A stretch of 12,543 bases of DNA from JASGDB01 sp049841315. Lineage in GTDB: Bacteria; Bacteroidota; Bacteroidia; Flavobacteriales; Weeksellaceae. The notes beneath the pieces were generated by a model. It was not told the origin of the DNA. It searched no databases and saw only the letters and a program-made list of their open reading frames with translations. Made by a program: the position numbers and the translations under genes. The DNA lies in the NCBI GenBank assembly GCA_049841315.1, contig JASGDB010000024.1, positions 1 through 12,543 of the forward strand. The letters are read 5' to 3'. Below are positions 6,823 to 12,518 of this stretch, one piece after another. How positions within the stretch are numbered: position 1 is the stretch's first letter; every line of letters begins with the position of its first letter.

Positions 6823-6830
6823 CAAAATTA
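6823..6830 (-). promoter_or_regulatory. Candidate -7 element for uvrA
   Basis: The minus strand reads TAATTTTG, an exact TAnnTTTG match, 17 bases before the ATG at 6805. A second match, TATTTTTG at 6808-6815, lies too close to the start codon to leave any leader. No TTG stands at the -33 position of either. No LexA-like box was recognised. Confidence 0.5.
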
Positions 6831-6924
6831 CGGTTTTTTGATGATAAAGGAAAGAATGGCAGACGGACTTTGTGTGGAAAAATAATATTTTCAGGAAAAT
6901 TTAAACAAACTTTTAGGAAATGTT

Positions 6925-6932
6925 TACATTTG
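6925..6932 (+). promoter_or_regulatory. Candidate -7 element for ribF; transcript would be nearly leaderless
   Basis: TACATTTG matches TAnnTTTG exactly and lies only 8 bases before the ATG at 6941, so transcription would begin at or within a few bases of the start codon. It also lies inside the 7-codon upstream extension of the reading frame (ATG at 6920), which argues against that longer start. No FMN riboswitch fits in this space. Confidence 0.5.
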
Positions 6933-6940
6933 CAATTCTT

Positions 6941-7873
6941 ATGAATATTTACACGGATTTATCACAATATCAGTCTGCAAAACCACTGGCTTTGTCCCTC
7001 GGAATGTTCGACGGAGTACATATCGGACACCAATCTATTATTGATGAACTGAACAGAATCAGCAGGGAAAACCATCTGGAATCCGCTGTTCTGACGTTCT
7101 GGCCTCATCCCCGATTGGTTTTTAATCCCGATGAAGAACTGAAACTCCTCAACACATTGGAAGAAAAAACAGAACTTCTCAACAATTACGGCATCCATAA
7201 TCTTTTTTTGCAAGCCTTTGATGAAGCATTTCGGAATCTGACAGGTGAAGAATTTGTGAAGCAGATTTTAGTGAAAAAACTGAATGTAAAATACCTGATT
7301 GTCGGCTACGACCATGTTTTCGGGAAAAACAGAAGCGGAAATTTTGAACTTTTGCAGAAGCTCGCTCCCGAACTCGGTTTTGAAGTGGAACAAATGGAAG
7401 CCGTGAATATTCACAACAAAAATATTTCGTCAACTAAGGTGAGAAATGCGCTTTCGGAGGGCAATATTCCGGAAGCGAATGAAATGCTCGGCTACTTTTA
7501 CTCTGTTTCCGGCACGGTGATTCATGGTAAAAAAATCGGAAGAGCCATCGGCTATCCCACTGCCAATATCGAAACCGAAAACCTGAAATTTCTTCCGAAA
7601 AAAGGCGCATACATTGTTGATGTTTTTGTGAAAAATTCCCAATACAAAGGAATGTTGAGCATCGGAACGAATCCGACAGTAAACGGAGAAAAGCTGACGA
7701 CGGAAGTGTATATTTTAGATTTTAACGAAGATATTTACGGTGAAAAAATTAAAGTCAGTTTCAGGGATTTTCTTCATGATGAAATTAAATTTGAAAGCAT
7801 TGAAAAACTGATTGAAAGGCTGGATGAAGATAAAAGGATGACGGAAAGATTTTATACTGACAAATTGCAATAG
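6941..7873 (+). CDS. ribF: Bifunctional riboflavin kinase / FMN adenylyltransferase
   Basis: Cytoplasmic enzyme that makes FMN from riboflavin and ATP, then FAD from FMN and ATP, so it supplies both flavin cofactors. The N-terminal adenylyltransferase domain (about 1-175) carries LGMFDGVHIGHQ (20-31) with the nucleotide-binding HIGH motif, YDHVFGKNRSGN (123-134) and ISSTKVR (162-168). The C-terminal kinase domain (about 185-310) carries GKKIGRAIGYPTANI (196-210), with the PTAN motif that binds ATP-Mg, and MLSIGTNPTVNG (238-249). At 310 residues it has the normal family length. The ATG at 6941 is preferred over 6920 because a -7 promoter element occupies the seven extra codons. It is divergent from uvrA across about 130 bp and is followed by a separately promoted gene. 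Confidence 0.96.
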   Translation: MNIYTDLSQYQSAKPLALSLGMFDGVHIGHQSIIDELNRISRENHLESAVLTFWPHPRLVFNPDEELKLLNTLEEKTELLNNYGIHNLFLQAFDEAFRNLTGEEFVKQILVKKLNVKYLIVGYDHVFGKNRSGNFELLQKLAPELGFEVEQMEAVNIHNKNISSTKVRNALSEGNIPEANEMLGYFYSVSGTVIHGKKIGRAIGYPTANIETENLKFLPKKGAYIVDVFVKNSQYKGMLSIGTNPTVNGEKLTTEVYILDFNEDIYGEKIKVSFRDFLHDEIKFESIEKLIERLDEDKRMTERFYTDKLQ

Positions 7874-7985
7874 TTCTTTTCCCTAAAACGATTAAGAAAG
7901 ATAAAGCATGAAAACAGGGAATTATTTTTCTAAATTCATAATGAAAGTCTTTTGAAATTCTGAATCGATATTGAATCCATTTTAA

Positions 7986-7993
7986 TAACTTTG
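7986..7993 (+). promoter_or_regulatory. Candidate -7 element for the GapN-like gene
   Basis: TAACTTTG matches TAnnTTTG and lies 19 bases before the ATG at 8013. A clear -33 TTG at normal spacing is missing. The element is framed by an 8-bp inverted repeat (TTCTGAAT 7958-7965 and ATTCAGAA 8001-8008) that could bind a regulator. The rest of this 139-bp gap holds no recognised feature. Confidence 0.45.
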
Positions 7994-8012
7994 GTTCAAA
8001 ATTCAGAACAAT

Positions 8013-9620
8013 ATGGAGCAATTCAGCGAAAACATCCACCTTTTCCCTACTTCGGATTATCTCAATCATCCGATTGTGGAACAAACGGAATACCTTGTAG
8101 ACGGCGATTTCAAACAATGGAACGGTGATTTCAAAAACGTTTTTTCCGCCATAAAAGCCAATAACAACGGAACGATGGAAGACATCTACCTCGGAAAAAT
8201 CCCGAATGCAGGACTTGATGAAGCAATGGAATGTCTGGACGCGGCGGACAGAGCGTACGATAACGGTTTCGGGTACTGGCCTACGCTTTCCGTAGCAGAA
8301 AGAATCAAGCATGTGGAAGTGTTCATCAAGGAAATGGTAGGACTCCGCGAACAGATTGTTCAGCTTCTGATGTGGGAAATCGGGAAAAACAGAGCCGATT
8401 CCGAAAAGGAATTCGACAGAACCGTTGCCTATATTTACGATACGATTAACGCATTGAAAGACCTCGACCGAAAAAGCGCATCATTCACCATGGAAAGCGG
8501 AATTATCGGGCAAATCAGGCGTTCTCCGCTGGGGATTACGCTTTGTATCGGGCCGTACAATTATCCTTTGAACGAAACGTATACGCTTCTGATTCCTGCG
8601 CTCATTATGGGAAATGTGGTGCTTTTCAAACCGCCGAAATACGGATGTCTTCTGCATTATGCTTTGAGCAAGGCTTTACAGAAAAGTTTCCCTAAAGGCG
8701 TGGTGAATTACATCTACGGAAAAGGTGCAGAAGTTATAGAACCGATGATGAATACAGGAAAAATCAATGTTCTCACGCTCATTGCTTCGAGCAAGGTTGC
8801 CGACCAGCTAAAAAAATCCCACCCGAAAGTAAACCGTCTCCGCTCCATTCTCGGGCTGGATGCCAAAAATCCGGGAATTATATTGAAAGATGCCGACATC
8901 AACAGTGCTGTGGACGAATGTGTGGCAGGTTCTCTTTCCTTTAACGGACAGAGATGTACGGCTTTAAAAATTCTGTTTGTTCACGAAGACATTGCTGAAG
9001 AATTCGTTCGTAAATTCTCCGAAAAAGTGGACCAGCTGAAAGCCGGAATGCCATGGGACAATGCTTTTATCACTCCGCTTCCCGAAGACGGAAAAGTGGA
9101 TTATCTCAATGCTTTGGTGAAAGATACTGAAGAAAAAGGGGCAAAAATCGTTAATGCAAACGGCGGAAAATCGGTGGGAAGCCTTTATGCACCAACGGTT
9201 CTTTATCCCGTAAATTCCGATATGAAAGTCTATCATGTGGAACAGTTCGGGCCAGTTGTTCCGATTGTTCCTTTTAAAGAGCTTCAGGAGACGATTGATT
9301 ATATGATTCACAGCGATTACGGACAGCAGGTAAGTATTTTCAGTACCAATCATCAGGAAATTGCCCGAATGATTGACGGCTTCGTGAATCTGGTTTCGAG
9401 AGTGAATATCAACACGCAATCGCAGAGAGGCCCCGATGTTTTCCCGTTTACCGGAAGAAAAGATTCCGCCGAAGGAACGCTTTCCGTATACGATGCACTG
9501 CGCTCGTTCTCTATCCGGACAATGGTTGCCACGAAAGAAAACGACCTGAATAAGGAAATTTTCAATACGATTGTGAGCGAGCAGGAATCGAGCTTTTTGA
9601 GTACGAAGTTTTTGTTTTAA
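8013..9620 (+). CDS. gapN: GapN-like aldehyde dehydrogenase (NADP-dependent glyceraldehyde-3-phosphate dehydrogenase family)
   Basis: Aldehyde dehydrogenase superfamily protein of 535 residues. By overall resemblance (from memory) it belongs with non-phosphorylating GapN, which oxidises glyceraldehyde-3-phosphate to 3-phosphoglycerate and makes NADPH. Visible landmarks: SPLGITLCIGPYNYPLNETY (171-190) with the oxyanion-hole Asn183, the cofactor Lys206 in LFKPP, catalytic Cys315 in SFNGQRCTALK, EQFGPVVPIVPF (410-421) and the C-terminal FPFTGRKDSAEGTLSV. One feature is odd. The general-base Glu normally found in LELGG, 34 residues before the Cys, is Gly281 here (ILGLDAKNP). I recall similar wording in related bacterial proteins, so this may mark a subfamily, but substrate and acceptor are less certain than the name implies. 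The stop codon overlaps that of the convergent DUF2797 gene. Confidence 0.82.
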   Translation: MEQFSENIHLFPTSDYLNHPIVEQTEYLVDGDFKQWNGDFKNVFSAIKANNNGTMEDIYLGKIPNAGLDEAMECLDAADRAYDNGFGYWPTLSVAERIKHVEVFIKEMVGLREQIVQLLMWEIGKNRADSEKEFDRTVAYIYDTINALKDLDRKSASFTMESGIIGQIRRSPLGITLCIGPYNYPLNETYTLLIPALIMGNVVLFKPPKYGCLLHYALSKALQKSFPKGVVNYIYGKGAEVIEPMMNTGKINVLTLIASSKVADQLKKSHPKVNRLRSILGLDAKNPGIILKDADINSAVDECVAGSLSFNGQRCTALKILFVHEDIAEEFVRKFSEKVDQLKAGMPWDNAFITPLPEDGKVDYLNALVKDTEEKGAKIVNANGGKSVGSLYAPTVLYPVNSDMKVYHVEQFGPVVPIVPFKELQETIDYMIHSDYGQQVSIFSTNHQEIARMIDGFVNLVSRVNINTQSQRGPDVFPFTGRKDSAEGTLSVYDALRSFSIRTMVATKENDLNKEIFNTIVSEQESSFLSTKFLF

Positions 9621-10411
9621 TATATTTCCAGTTCAATCACATAACCTTCGTGTCCTCTTACATTCATAAAATTTCCGCCTTCAAAATACAGATATTGTCC
9701 TTTAATTCCTTTTAAAACGCCCTCAAATTCAGGGTTTTTGTCCAGAGTGAAAACGGTAATATTTTCCGGTGCTTGGTATGGGAAATCCAGTTTTACAATT
9801 TCGCTGTCGTCCAGTGCAAATTTCTTGAAATCGTTCGGAAAATAGTCTGCGACTTTATTGCGGAAATCGGCTAAATCCAGGTCGTTTTCAAAATCATCGG
9901 AAAGCATTTTTTTGTAATTGGTTTTGTCGGGAAGATGTTTTTTCAGTTCCACTTCTATCATTCCGGCTTCGTAGCGGTTTTCGGTTTTGGCAATCGGTAA
10001 AGCGAAAGTTGCGCCTTGGTCTATCCAGCGTGTCGGAATCTGCGAAACTCTCGTTACGCCCACTTTCACATCGCCTGTATAAGCGAGATAAACGATGTGC
10101 GGAACGAGTTGGATTTCTTTCTCAACGCTTAAATTTCGTTCCTCAATTCCCAAATGTGCGGTGGAAAGTTCGGGGCGGATAATGGTATCGCTGGCGTAAG
10201 GACTTTCAAAAAAGCACTTTTTGCAAAATCCCATTCGGAAGATTTTCTCGTCGCTACCGCAATTCACGCATTCGTAACCGATATGTTTGATTTTCAGGTT
10301 TTTCCCGAAAAGTTGGTTCATACTGATTAAATCGTTTTTCAGGTTCAGATAATACTGAATCGGTTCTGCGTTTTGGGAAATCATTTTCAGAATTTGTCCG
10401 GAGAATTGCAT
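9617..10411 (-). CDS. DUF2797 domain protein with a four-cysteine zinc site and GIY-YIG-like stretch
   Basis: Protein of 264 residues resembling the DUF2797 family; the biochemical role is unknown to me. A likely zinc site is formed by Cys48, Cys51, Cys63 and Cys66 (ECVNCGSD ... GFCKKCF). The next segment, HIVYLAYTGDVKVGVTR then QIPTRWIDQGA (105-134), followed by a Glu in RYEAGMIE (146-153), resembles the beta-hairpin/helix core of GIY-YIG nucleases; this is a similarity by eye, not a demonstrated activity. The ATG at 10411 (MQFSGQILKM) was chosen over an upstream ATG at 10480 because the extra 23 residues are low-quality and would run into the divergent PIN gene's start. Its first ten codons and upstream region occur again at 11090-11158. 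At its 3' end it overlaps gapN by four bases, tail to tail. Confidence 0.82.
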   Translation of the reverse strand: MQFSGQILKMISQNAEPIQYYLNLKNDLISMNQLFGKNLKIKHIGYECVNCGSDEKIFRMGFCKKCFFESPYASDTIIRPELSTAHLGIEERNLSVEKEIQLVPHIVYLAYTGDVKVGVTRVSQIPTRWIDQGATFALPIAKTENRYEAGMIEVELKKHLPDKTNYKKMLSDDFENDLDLADFRNKVADYFPNDFKKFALDDSEIVKLDFPYQAPENITVFTLDKNPEFEGVLKGIKGQYLYFEGGNFMNVRGHEGYVIELEIY

Positions 10412-10449
10412 AGCGTAAATTTTGAGTAAAAGTAGGGAATATTTGTGTA
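10381..10449. repeat. 69-bp direct repeat, copy A (start of DUF2797 gene and its upstream region)
   Basis: These 69 bases recur at 11090-11158 with a single difference (G at 10432, A at 11141). Copy A comprises the first ten codons of the DUF2797 gene and 38 bases upstream of it. Similarity stops sharply on both sides (10380/11089 and 10450/11159). The two copies lie 709 bp apart and bracket the PIN/small-protein pair. Confidence 0.97.
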
Positions 10450-10455
10450 AATTTG
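10422..10455 (+). promoter_or_regulatory. Promoter of the PIN-domain gene, formed across the repeat junction
   Basis: TTG at 10422-10424 (within repeat copy A) and TAAATTTG at 10448-10455 are separated by 23 bp, the long end of the accepted spacing. Only the first two bases of the -7 element come from the repeat; the other six are specific to the cassette. The ATG follows at 10472. Confidence 0.55.
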
Positions 10456-10471
10456 TTGTATAAAACAGAAA

Positions 10472-10933
10472 ATGAAACAACGGTTTTATTTTGACACTTC
10501 AGTTTTTGGAGGTGTTTATGATAAAGAATTTGAAGAAGAAACGCTTCAACTTTTTGAACGTGTAAAATTGGGGAAAATCATTTGTATGTATTCGGATTTG
10601 ACGGAAACAGAACTTTTGAAAGCACCGGAAAATGTAATAAAATATTTTAAAGATTTGCCGAAAGAACACACAGAAAGAGTTATTGTAAATGCTGAAATCA
10701 TCGAACTCGCCACTAAATACGTTGAAGAAAATGTAGTTGGAAAAACAAGTTTTGACGACTGTTTGCACATCGCAACAGCAACATTATACAAAGCGGATAT
10801 TTTGGTCAGTTGGAATTTCAAACATATCGTAAATGTTTACAGAATAAGAGGTTATAATTCAATCAACTTGCGAATGAATTACATTTCGTTGGAAATTCGT
10901 TCGCCAAAAGAAATATTAGAGTATGAAGACTAA
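10472..10933 (+). CDS. PIN-domain protein, likely VapC-like toxin
   Basis: Predicted metal-dependent RNase toxin of 153 residues. The acidic PIN-domain residues are visible in order: Asp8 in FYFDTSVFGG, a Glu in SDLTETELLKA (Glu45 or Glu47), Asp96 in SFDDCLHIATA with the following His-Ala-x-Ala pattern, and Asp109 in ADILVSWNFKHIVN. The C-terminal LVSWNFKHI and ...SPKEILEYED are also usual for this group. The gene overlaps the next small gene by 11 bp and precedes it, the reverse of the classic vapBC order but a common layout for this Bacteroidota subgroup, as I recall. The pair fills a cassette bracketed by a 69-bp repeat, which suggests recent acquisition. RNA target and toxicity are not deducible from the sequence. 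It could alternatively be a non-toxic PIN nuclease, but the partner gene makes a toxin more likely. Confidence 0.82.
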   Translation: MKQRFYFDTSVFGGVYDKEFEEETLQLFERVKLGKIICMYSDLTETELLKAPENVIKYFKDLPKEHTERVIVNAEIIELATKYVEENVVGKTSFDDCLHIATATLYKADILVSWNFKHIVNVYRIRGYNSINLRMNYISLEIRSPKEILEYED

Positions 10934-11081
10934 AAACAAAACACAGCAAAAAGAGTTTGATGCGGTAAAAACATTCAGACAGATTAAAGAAAAAATTTCC
11001 AAAGATTTGGTGGACAAAACAGCCGAACAAATAATGGATTATTTGAAAAAAAACAGTTTAAAACTTCAATCTGAAAAATAA
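10923..11081 (+). CDS. Small basic protein, probable antitoxin of the PIN-domain toxin
   Basis: A 52-residue reading frame starts at the ATG inside the 3' end of the PIN gene (11-bp overlap, shifted frame) and ends TAA, followed by another TAA. The protein reads MKTKNKTQQKEFDAVKTFRQ, then IKEKISKDLVDKTAEQIMDY and a Lys-rich tail (LKKNSLKLQSEK). It is helical-looking, highly charged and has no Cys or membrane segment. The KEFDAVKTFRQIKEKIS helix and the TAEQIMDYLKK helix resemble short toxin-wrapping antitoxins found beside PIN genes. There is no evident DNA-binding domain, so autoregulation may not work through this protein. Translational coupling through the overlap is likely. The antitoxin role is inferred from size, charge, position and resemblance; the coding call rests on the overlap, the full-length frame and the fit within the cassette. 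Confidence 0.72.
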   Translation: MKTKNKTQQKEFDAVKTFRQIKEKISKDLVDKTAEQIMDYLKKNSLKLQSEK

Positions 11082-11089
11082 TAACGTAT

Positions 11090-11158
11090 TCATTTTCAGA
11101 ATTTGTCCGGAGAATTGCATAGCGTAAATTTTGAGTAAAAATAGGGAATATTTGTGTA
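11090..11158. repeat. 69-bp direct repeat, copy B, with a 10-codon DUF2797 gene fragment
   Basis: Second copy of 10381-10449 (one mismatch). On the minus strand, 11120-11091 still encodes MQFSGQILKM, the first ten residues of the DUF2797 protein, then runs into unrelated sequence and stops after about ten more codons. It is therefore a dead 5' fragment carrying a duplicated upstream region. It now supplies the upstream region of the esterase gene. Confidence 0.97.
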
Positions 11159-11164
11159 TTTTAG
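11131..11164 (+). promoter_or_regulatory. Weak candidate promoter of the esterase gene
   Basis: TTG at 11131-11133 in repeat copy B stands 23 bp before TATTTTAG (11157-11164), which matches TAnnTTTG at all but one fixed position. The geometry equals that of the PIN promoter in copy A, and the ATG follows at 11184. Confidence 0.35.
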
Positions 11165-11183
11165 CCATTGATAAAAATCTTTT

Positions 11184-12002
11184 ATGAAAACCTTTTACTC
11201 CTTTTTATTGACAGGAATATTATTCCTTACAAGTTGTTCCAACGCTTCGCAACCAAGCGACCCGATTCCCGAACACGAAACATTTACGATTAAGTCCAAA
11301 CAAGTAGGAGAAGACAGAGTAATAAATGTATGGACACCGCAAGATTACAAAACGAGTTCAGACTCTTTGCCCGTAATGTATATGGCAGACGGTGGAACAA
11401 AGGAAGATTTTCCTCACATTGCAAACACTTTGGCAAAACTCATCAAAGAGAAAAAGATTAAGCCTTTAATTCTCGTAGGAATTGAAAACACACAAAGAAG
11501 GAGAGATTTGACAGGTTTTACAGAAATTGCAAAGGACAAAGAAATTGCACCGGTTGTGGGAGGTTCGGAAAAATTCAGAGCGTTTATTAAAGATGAACTT
11601 TTTTCCGAAATCGACAAACGATACAGAACAACGAACGAAAAGAGCATCATTGGAGAATCCGCATCTGGACTTTTTGTAATGGAAACATTCTTCCTGACAC
11701 CCGAAATGTTTGACAATTACATCGCTTTTGACCCGTCATTATGGTGGAACAACCATTATTTGGTAAGAACAGCAAAAGAACATTTAGCCAAATTTCCAAC
11801 CGATAAAAAAGTTTTGTGGTTTGCAGGTTCAAAAGCAACAGATATTTCCCTCTATACAAAGGAATTAGCAAATGTCTTCAAAACCGAAAGCCCTGCAAAT
11901 TTAAAGTGGGAATATTCAGACGAACCGAAAGAAAAACATACAACAATTTTCAGAGCGACAAAAGAAAAAGCAATAATTTGGGCATTAAACAAAACTGAAT
12001 AA
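11184..12002 (+). CDS. Predicted lipoprotein alpha/beta-hydrolase (esterase D / enterochelin-esterase-like)
   Basis: Exported hydrolase of 272 residues. The N-terminus MKTFYSFLLTGILFLTSCSN is a lipoprotein signal with lipobox LTSC and lipidated Cys18, so the protein should sit on a membrane facing the periplasm or the surface. The body fits the putative-esterase family. VINVWTPQDY (46-55) and LPVMYMADGG (62-71) form the early strands, GESASG (157-162) holds the nucleophile Ser159, DPSLWW (183-188) follows the nucleophile domain, and KEKHTTIF (249-256) holds the likely catalytic His252. Such enzymes include siderophore esterases (Fes, IroE) and S-formylglutathione hydrolases; a lipid anchor favours an IroE-like or other periplasmic role, but the substrate is unknown. 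It lies just after repeat copy B and ends at a strong terminator, so it is a single-gene unit. Confidence 0.88.
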   Translation: MKTFYSFLLTGILFLTSCSNASQPSDPIPEHETFTIKSKQVGEDRVINVWTPQDYKTSSDSLPVMYMADGGTKEDFPHIANTLAKLIKEKKIKPLILVGIENTQRRRDLTGFTEIAKDKEIAPVVGGSEKFRAFIKDELFSEIDKRYRTTNEKSIIGESASGLFVMETFFLTPEMFDNYIAFDPSLWWNNHYLVRTAKEHLAKFPTDKKVLWFAGSKATDISLYTKELANVFKTESPANLKWEYSDEPKEKHTTIFRATKEKAIIWALNKTE

Positions 12003-12004
12003 AA

Positions 12005-12033
12005 AAAACGCAACTTTTCGGGTTGCGTTTTTT
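12005..12033 (+). terminator. Intrinsic terminator of the esterase gene
   Basis: AACGCAAC (12007-12014) and GTTGCGTT (12022-12029) form a perfect 8-bp stem, extended by A-T pairs, with a 7-base loop and a T tract to 12033. It starts right after the stop codon at 12002. The 150 bases that follow, up to 12184, hold only the weak promoter listed next. Confidence 0.88.
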
Positions 12034-12136
12034 GGATAGTAATTATAAAAGAGATTTTTAATTTCACTTATAAAGACAATTCAATTTCAAATCCTTAACT
12101 TGCTACTCCTTCAAAAAATACTCGTCCAATTTTCGG

Positions 12137-12167
12137 TTGTGGGATAAATTTCATCATCGGTTCTTTG
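12137..12167 (+). promoter_or_regulatory. Weak candidate promoter of the truncated PEP mutase-family gene
   Basis: TTG at 12137-12139 and GTTCTTTG at 12160-12167 are 20 bp apart. The second element keeps the TTTG of the -7 consensus but lacks its TA. The ATG follows at 12185. Confidence 0.35.
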
Positions 12168-12184
12168 TGTCAAATTATTAAACG

Positions 12185-12313
12185 ATGAAATTTAAAAACT
12201 TACACAATCAGAAAAAACCGTTGTTAATTGCCAATGTGTGGGATGTTCAAAGTGTAAAAATTGCTGAGGAATTAAACTTTCAGGCAATCGGAACTTCGAG
12301 TGCGGCAATCGCA
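12185..12313 (+). pseudogene. 5' fragment of an isocitrate lyase / PEP mutase family gene
   Basis: The first 43 codons (MKFKNLHNQKKPLLIANVWD, then VQSVKIAEELNFQAIGTSSA and AIA) match the N-terminus of the isocitrate lyase/phosphoenolpyruvate mutase family as I know it: the LLIANVWDV segment, the FQAIGTSSAAIA strand and loop. Full-length members have about 250-290 residues and continue with a glycine-rich segment, metal-binding acidic residues and a conserved Cys loop, all missing here. After codon 43 similarity ends abruptly. The frame runs on to 12493 through a terminator hairpin and non-protein-like sequence, so the 102-residue reading is almost certainly not a functional product. The break suggests a deletion or rearrangement rather than a point mutation. 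Confidence 0.72.
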
Positions 12314-12360
12314 GTTTATAATAAGCAGTCAGATGTATTTGAAAGAAATAGTGAAATTAT

Positions 12361-12401
12361 AAAAAAACCCTTCAGAGTTTCAAATTCTGAAAGGGGTTTT
12401 T
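12361..12401 (+). terminator. Intrinsic terminator, apparently orphaned by the truncation
   Basis: CCC-TTCAGA (12368-12376) pairs with TCTGAA-A-GGG (12386-12395), with one bulged A, and is flanked by seven A residues on the left and five T on the right. It lies inside the read-through frame of the truncated gene, so it probably once ended that gene or a lost neighbour. A fragment in another frame just before it ends at a TAA near 12360. Confidence 0.75.
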
Positions 12402-12478
12402 ATTATGAAAAAAATGTGGTTCTTCGACAAAAACTGTGGATTTTAAAATTAACATTTATCTATAAATTCTCAATTCCT

Positions 12479-12518
12479 GTTCTTTTGTCTTGAAACAAAA
12501 GAACCAAAAGTTCAAGAC
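12479..12518. repeat. Interlocked inverted repeats, possible pseudoknot; resembles a dispersed flavobacterial repeat
   Basis: GTTCTTTTGT (12479-12488) and ACAAAAGAAC (12495-12504) form a perfect 10-bp hairpin. Its whole 6-base loop plus two flanking bases (GTCTTGAA, 12487-12494) is also perfectly complementary to TTCAAGAC (12511-12518) further right. The two pairings interlock as in an H-type pseudoknot. I recall very similar sequences scattered between genes in Chryseobacterium and related genomes, but this cannot be tested here. No gene occupies the remaining bases to the window end. Confidence 0.6.

Larger units (their letters stand above)
10450..11158 (+). mobile_element. Putative inserted toxin-antitoxin cassette (PIN gene, small gene and one repeat copy)
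   Basis: A 709-bp unit consisting of 640 unique bases plus one copy of the 69-bp repeat. The unique part is filled almost completely by two overlapping genes, from 22 bases before the PIN start to 8 bases after the small gene's stop. Deleting one unit would leave DUF2797 and the esterase divergent around a single repeat, which is probably the older arrangement. No transposase, integrase or terminal inverted repeats are present. A 69-bp duplication is far longer than usual transposon target duplications, so homologous integration of a circular molecule is a better fit. The interpretation is inference; the repeat itself is direct observation. Confidence 0.55.

Noticed and set aside
6806..6940. 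FMN riboswitch upstream of ribF
   Set aside because: The gap is divergent with uvrA, the -7 element is 8 bases from the ATG, and no conserved FMN-aptamer stretches are seen.
7879..7930. TTCCCT/AGGGAA pair after ribF as a terminator
   Set aside because: The 6-bp stem encloses a loop of about 31 bases, too open to be convincing.
10412..10480. Longer N-terminus of the DUF2797 protein from ATG 10480
   Set aside because: It would overlap the divergent PIN gene's start and adds a Leu/Tyr-rich stretch; the repeat copy B shows the start region as it was before the cassette.
12098..12165. Short minus-strand peptide of about 20 residues upstream of the truncated gene
   Set aside because: It is too short to judge, has no promoter or similarity, and could equally be chance or a relic of a lost gene.
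12185..12493. Full 102-residue reading frame as an intact gene
   Set aside because: Family similarity ends after 43 codons and the rest runs through a terminator hairpin and a low-complexity region, so it is treated as a pseudogene.
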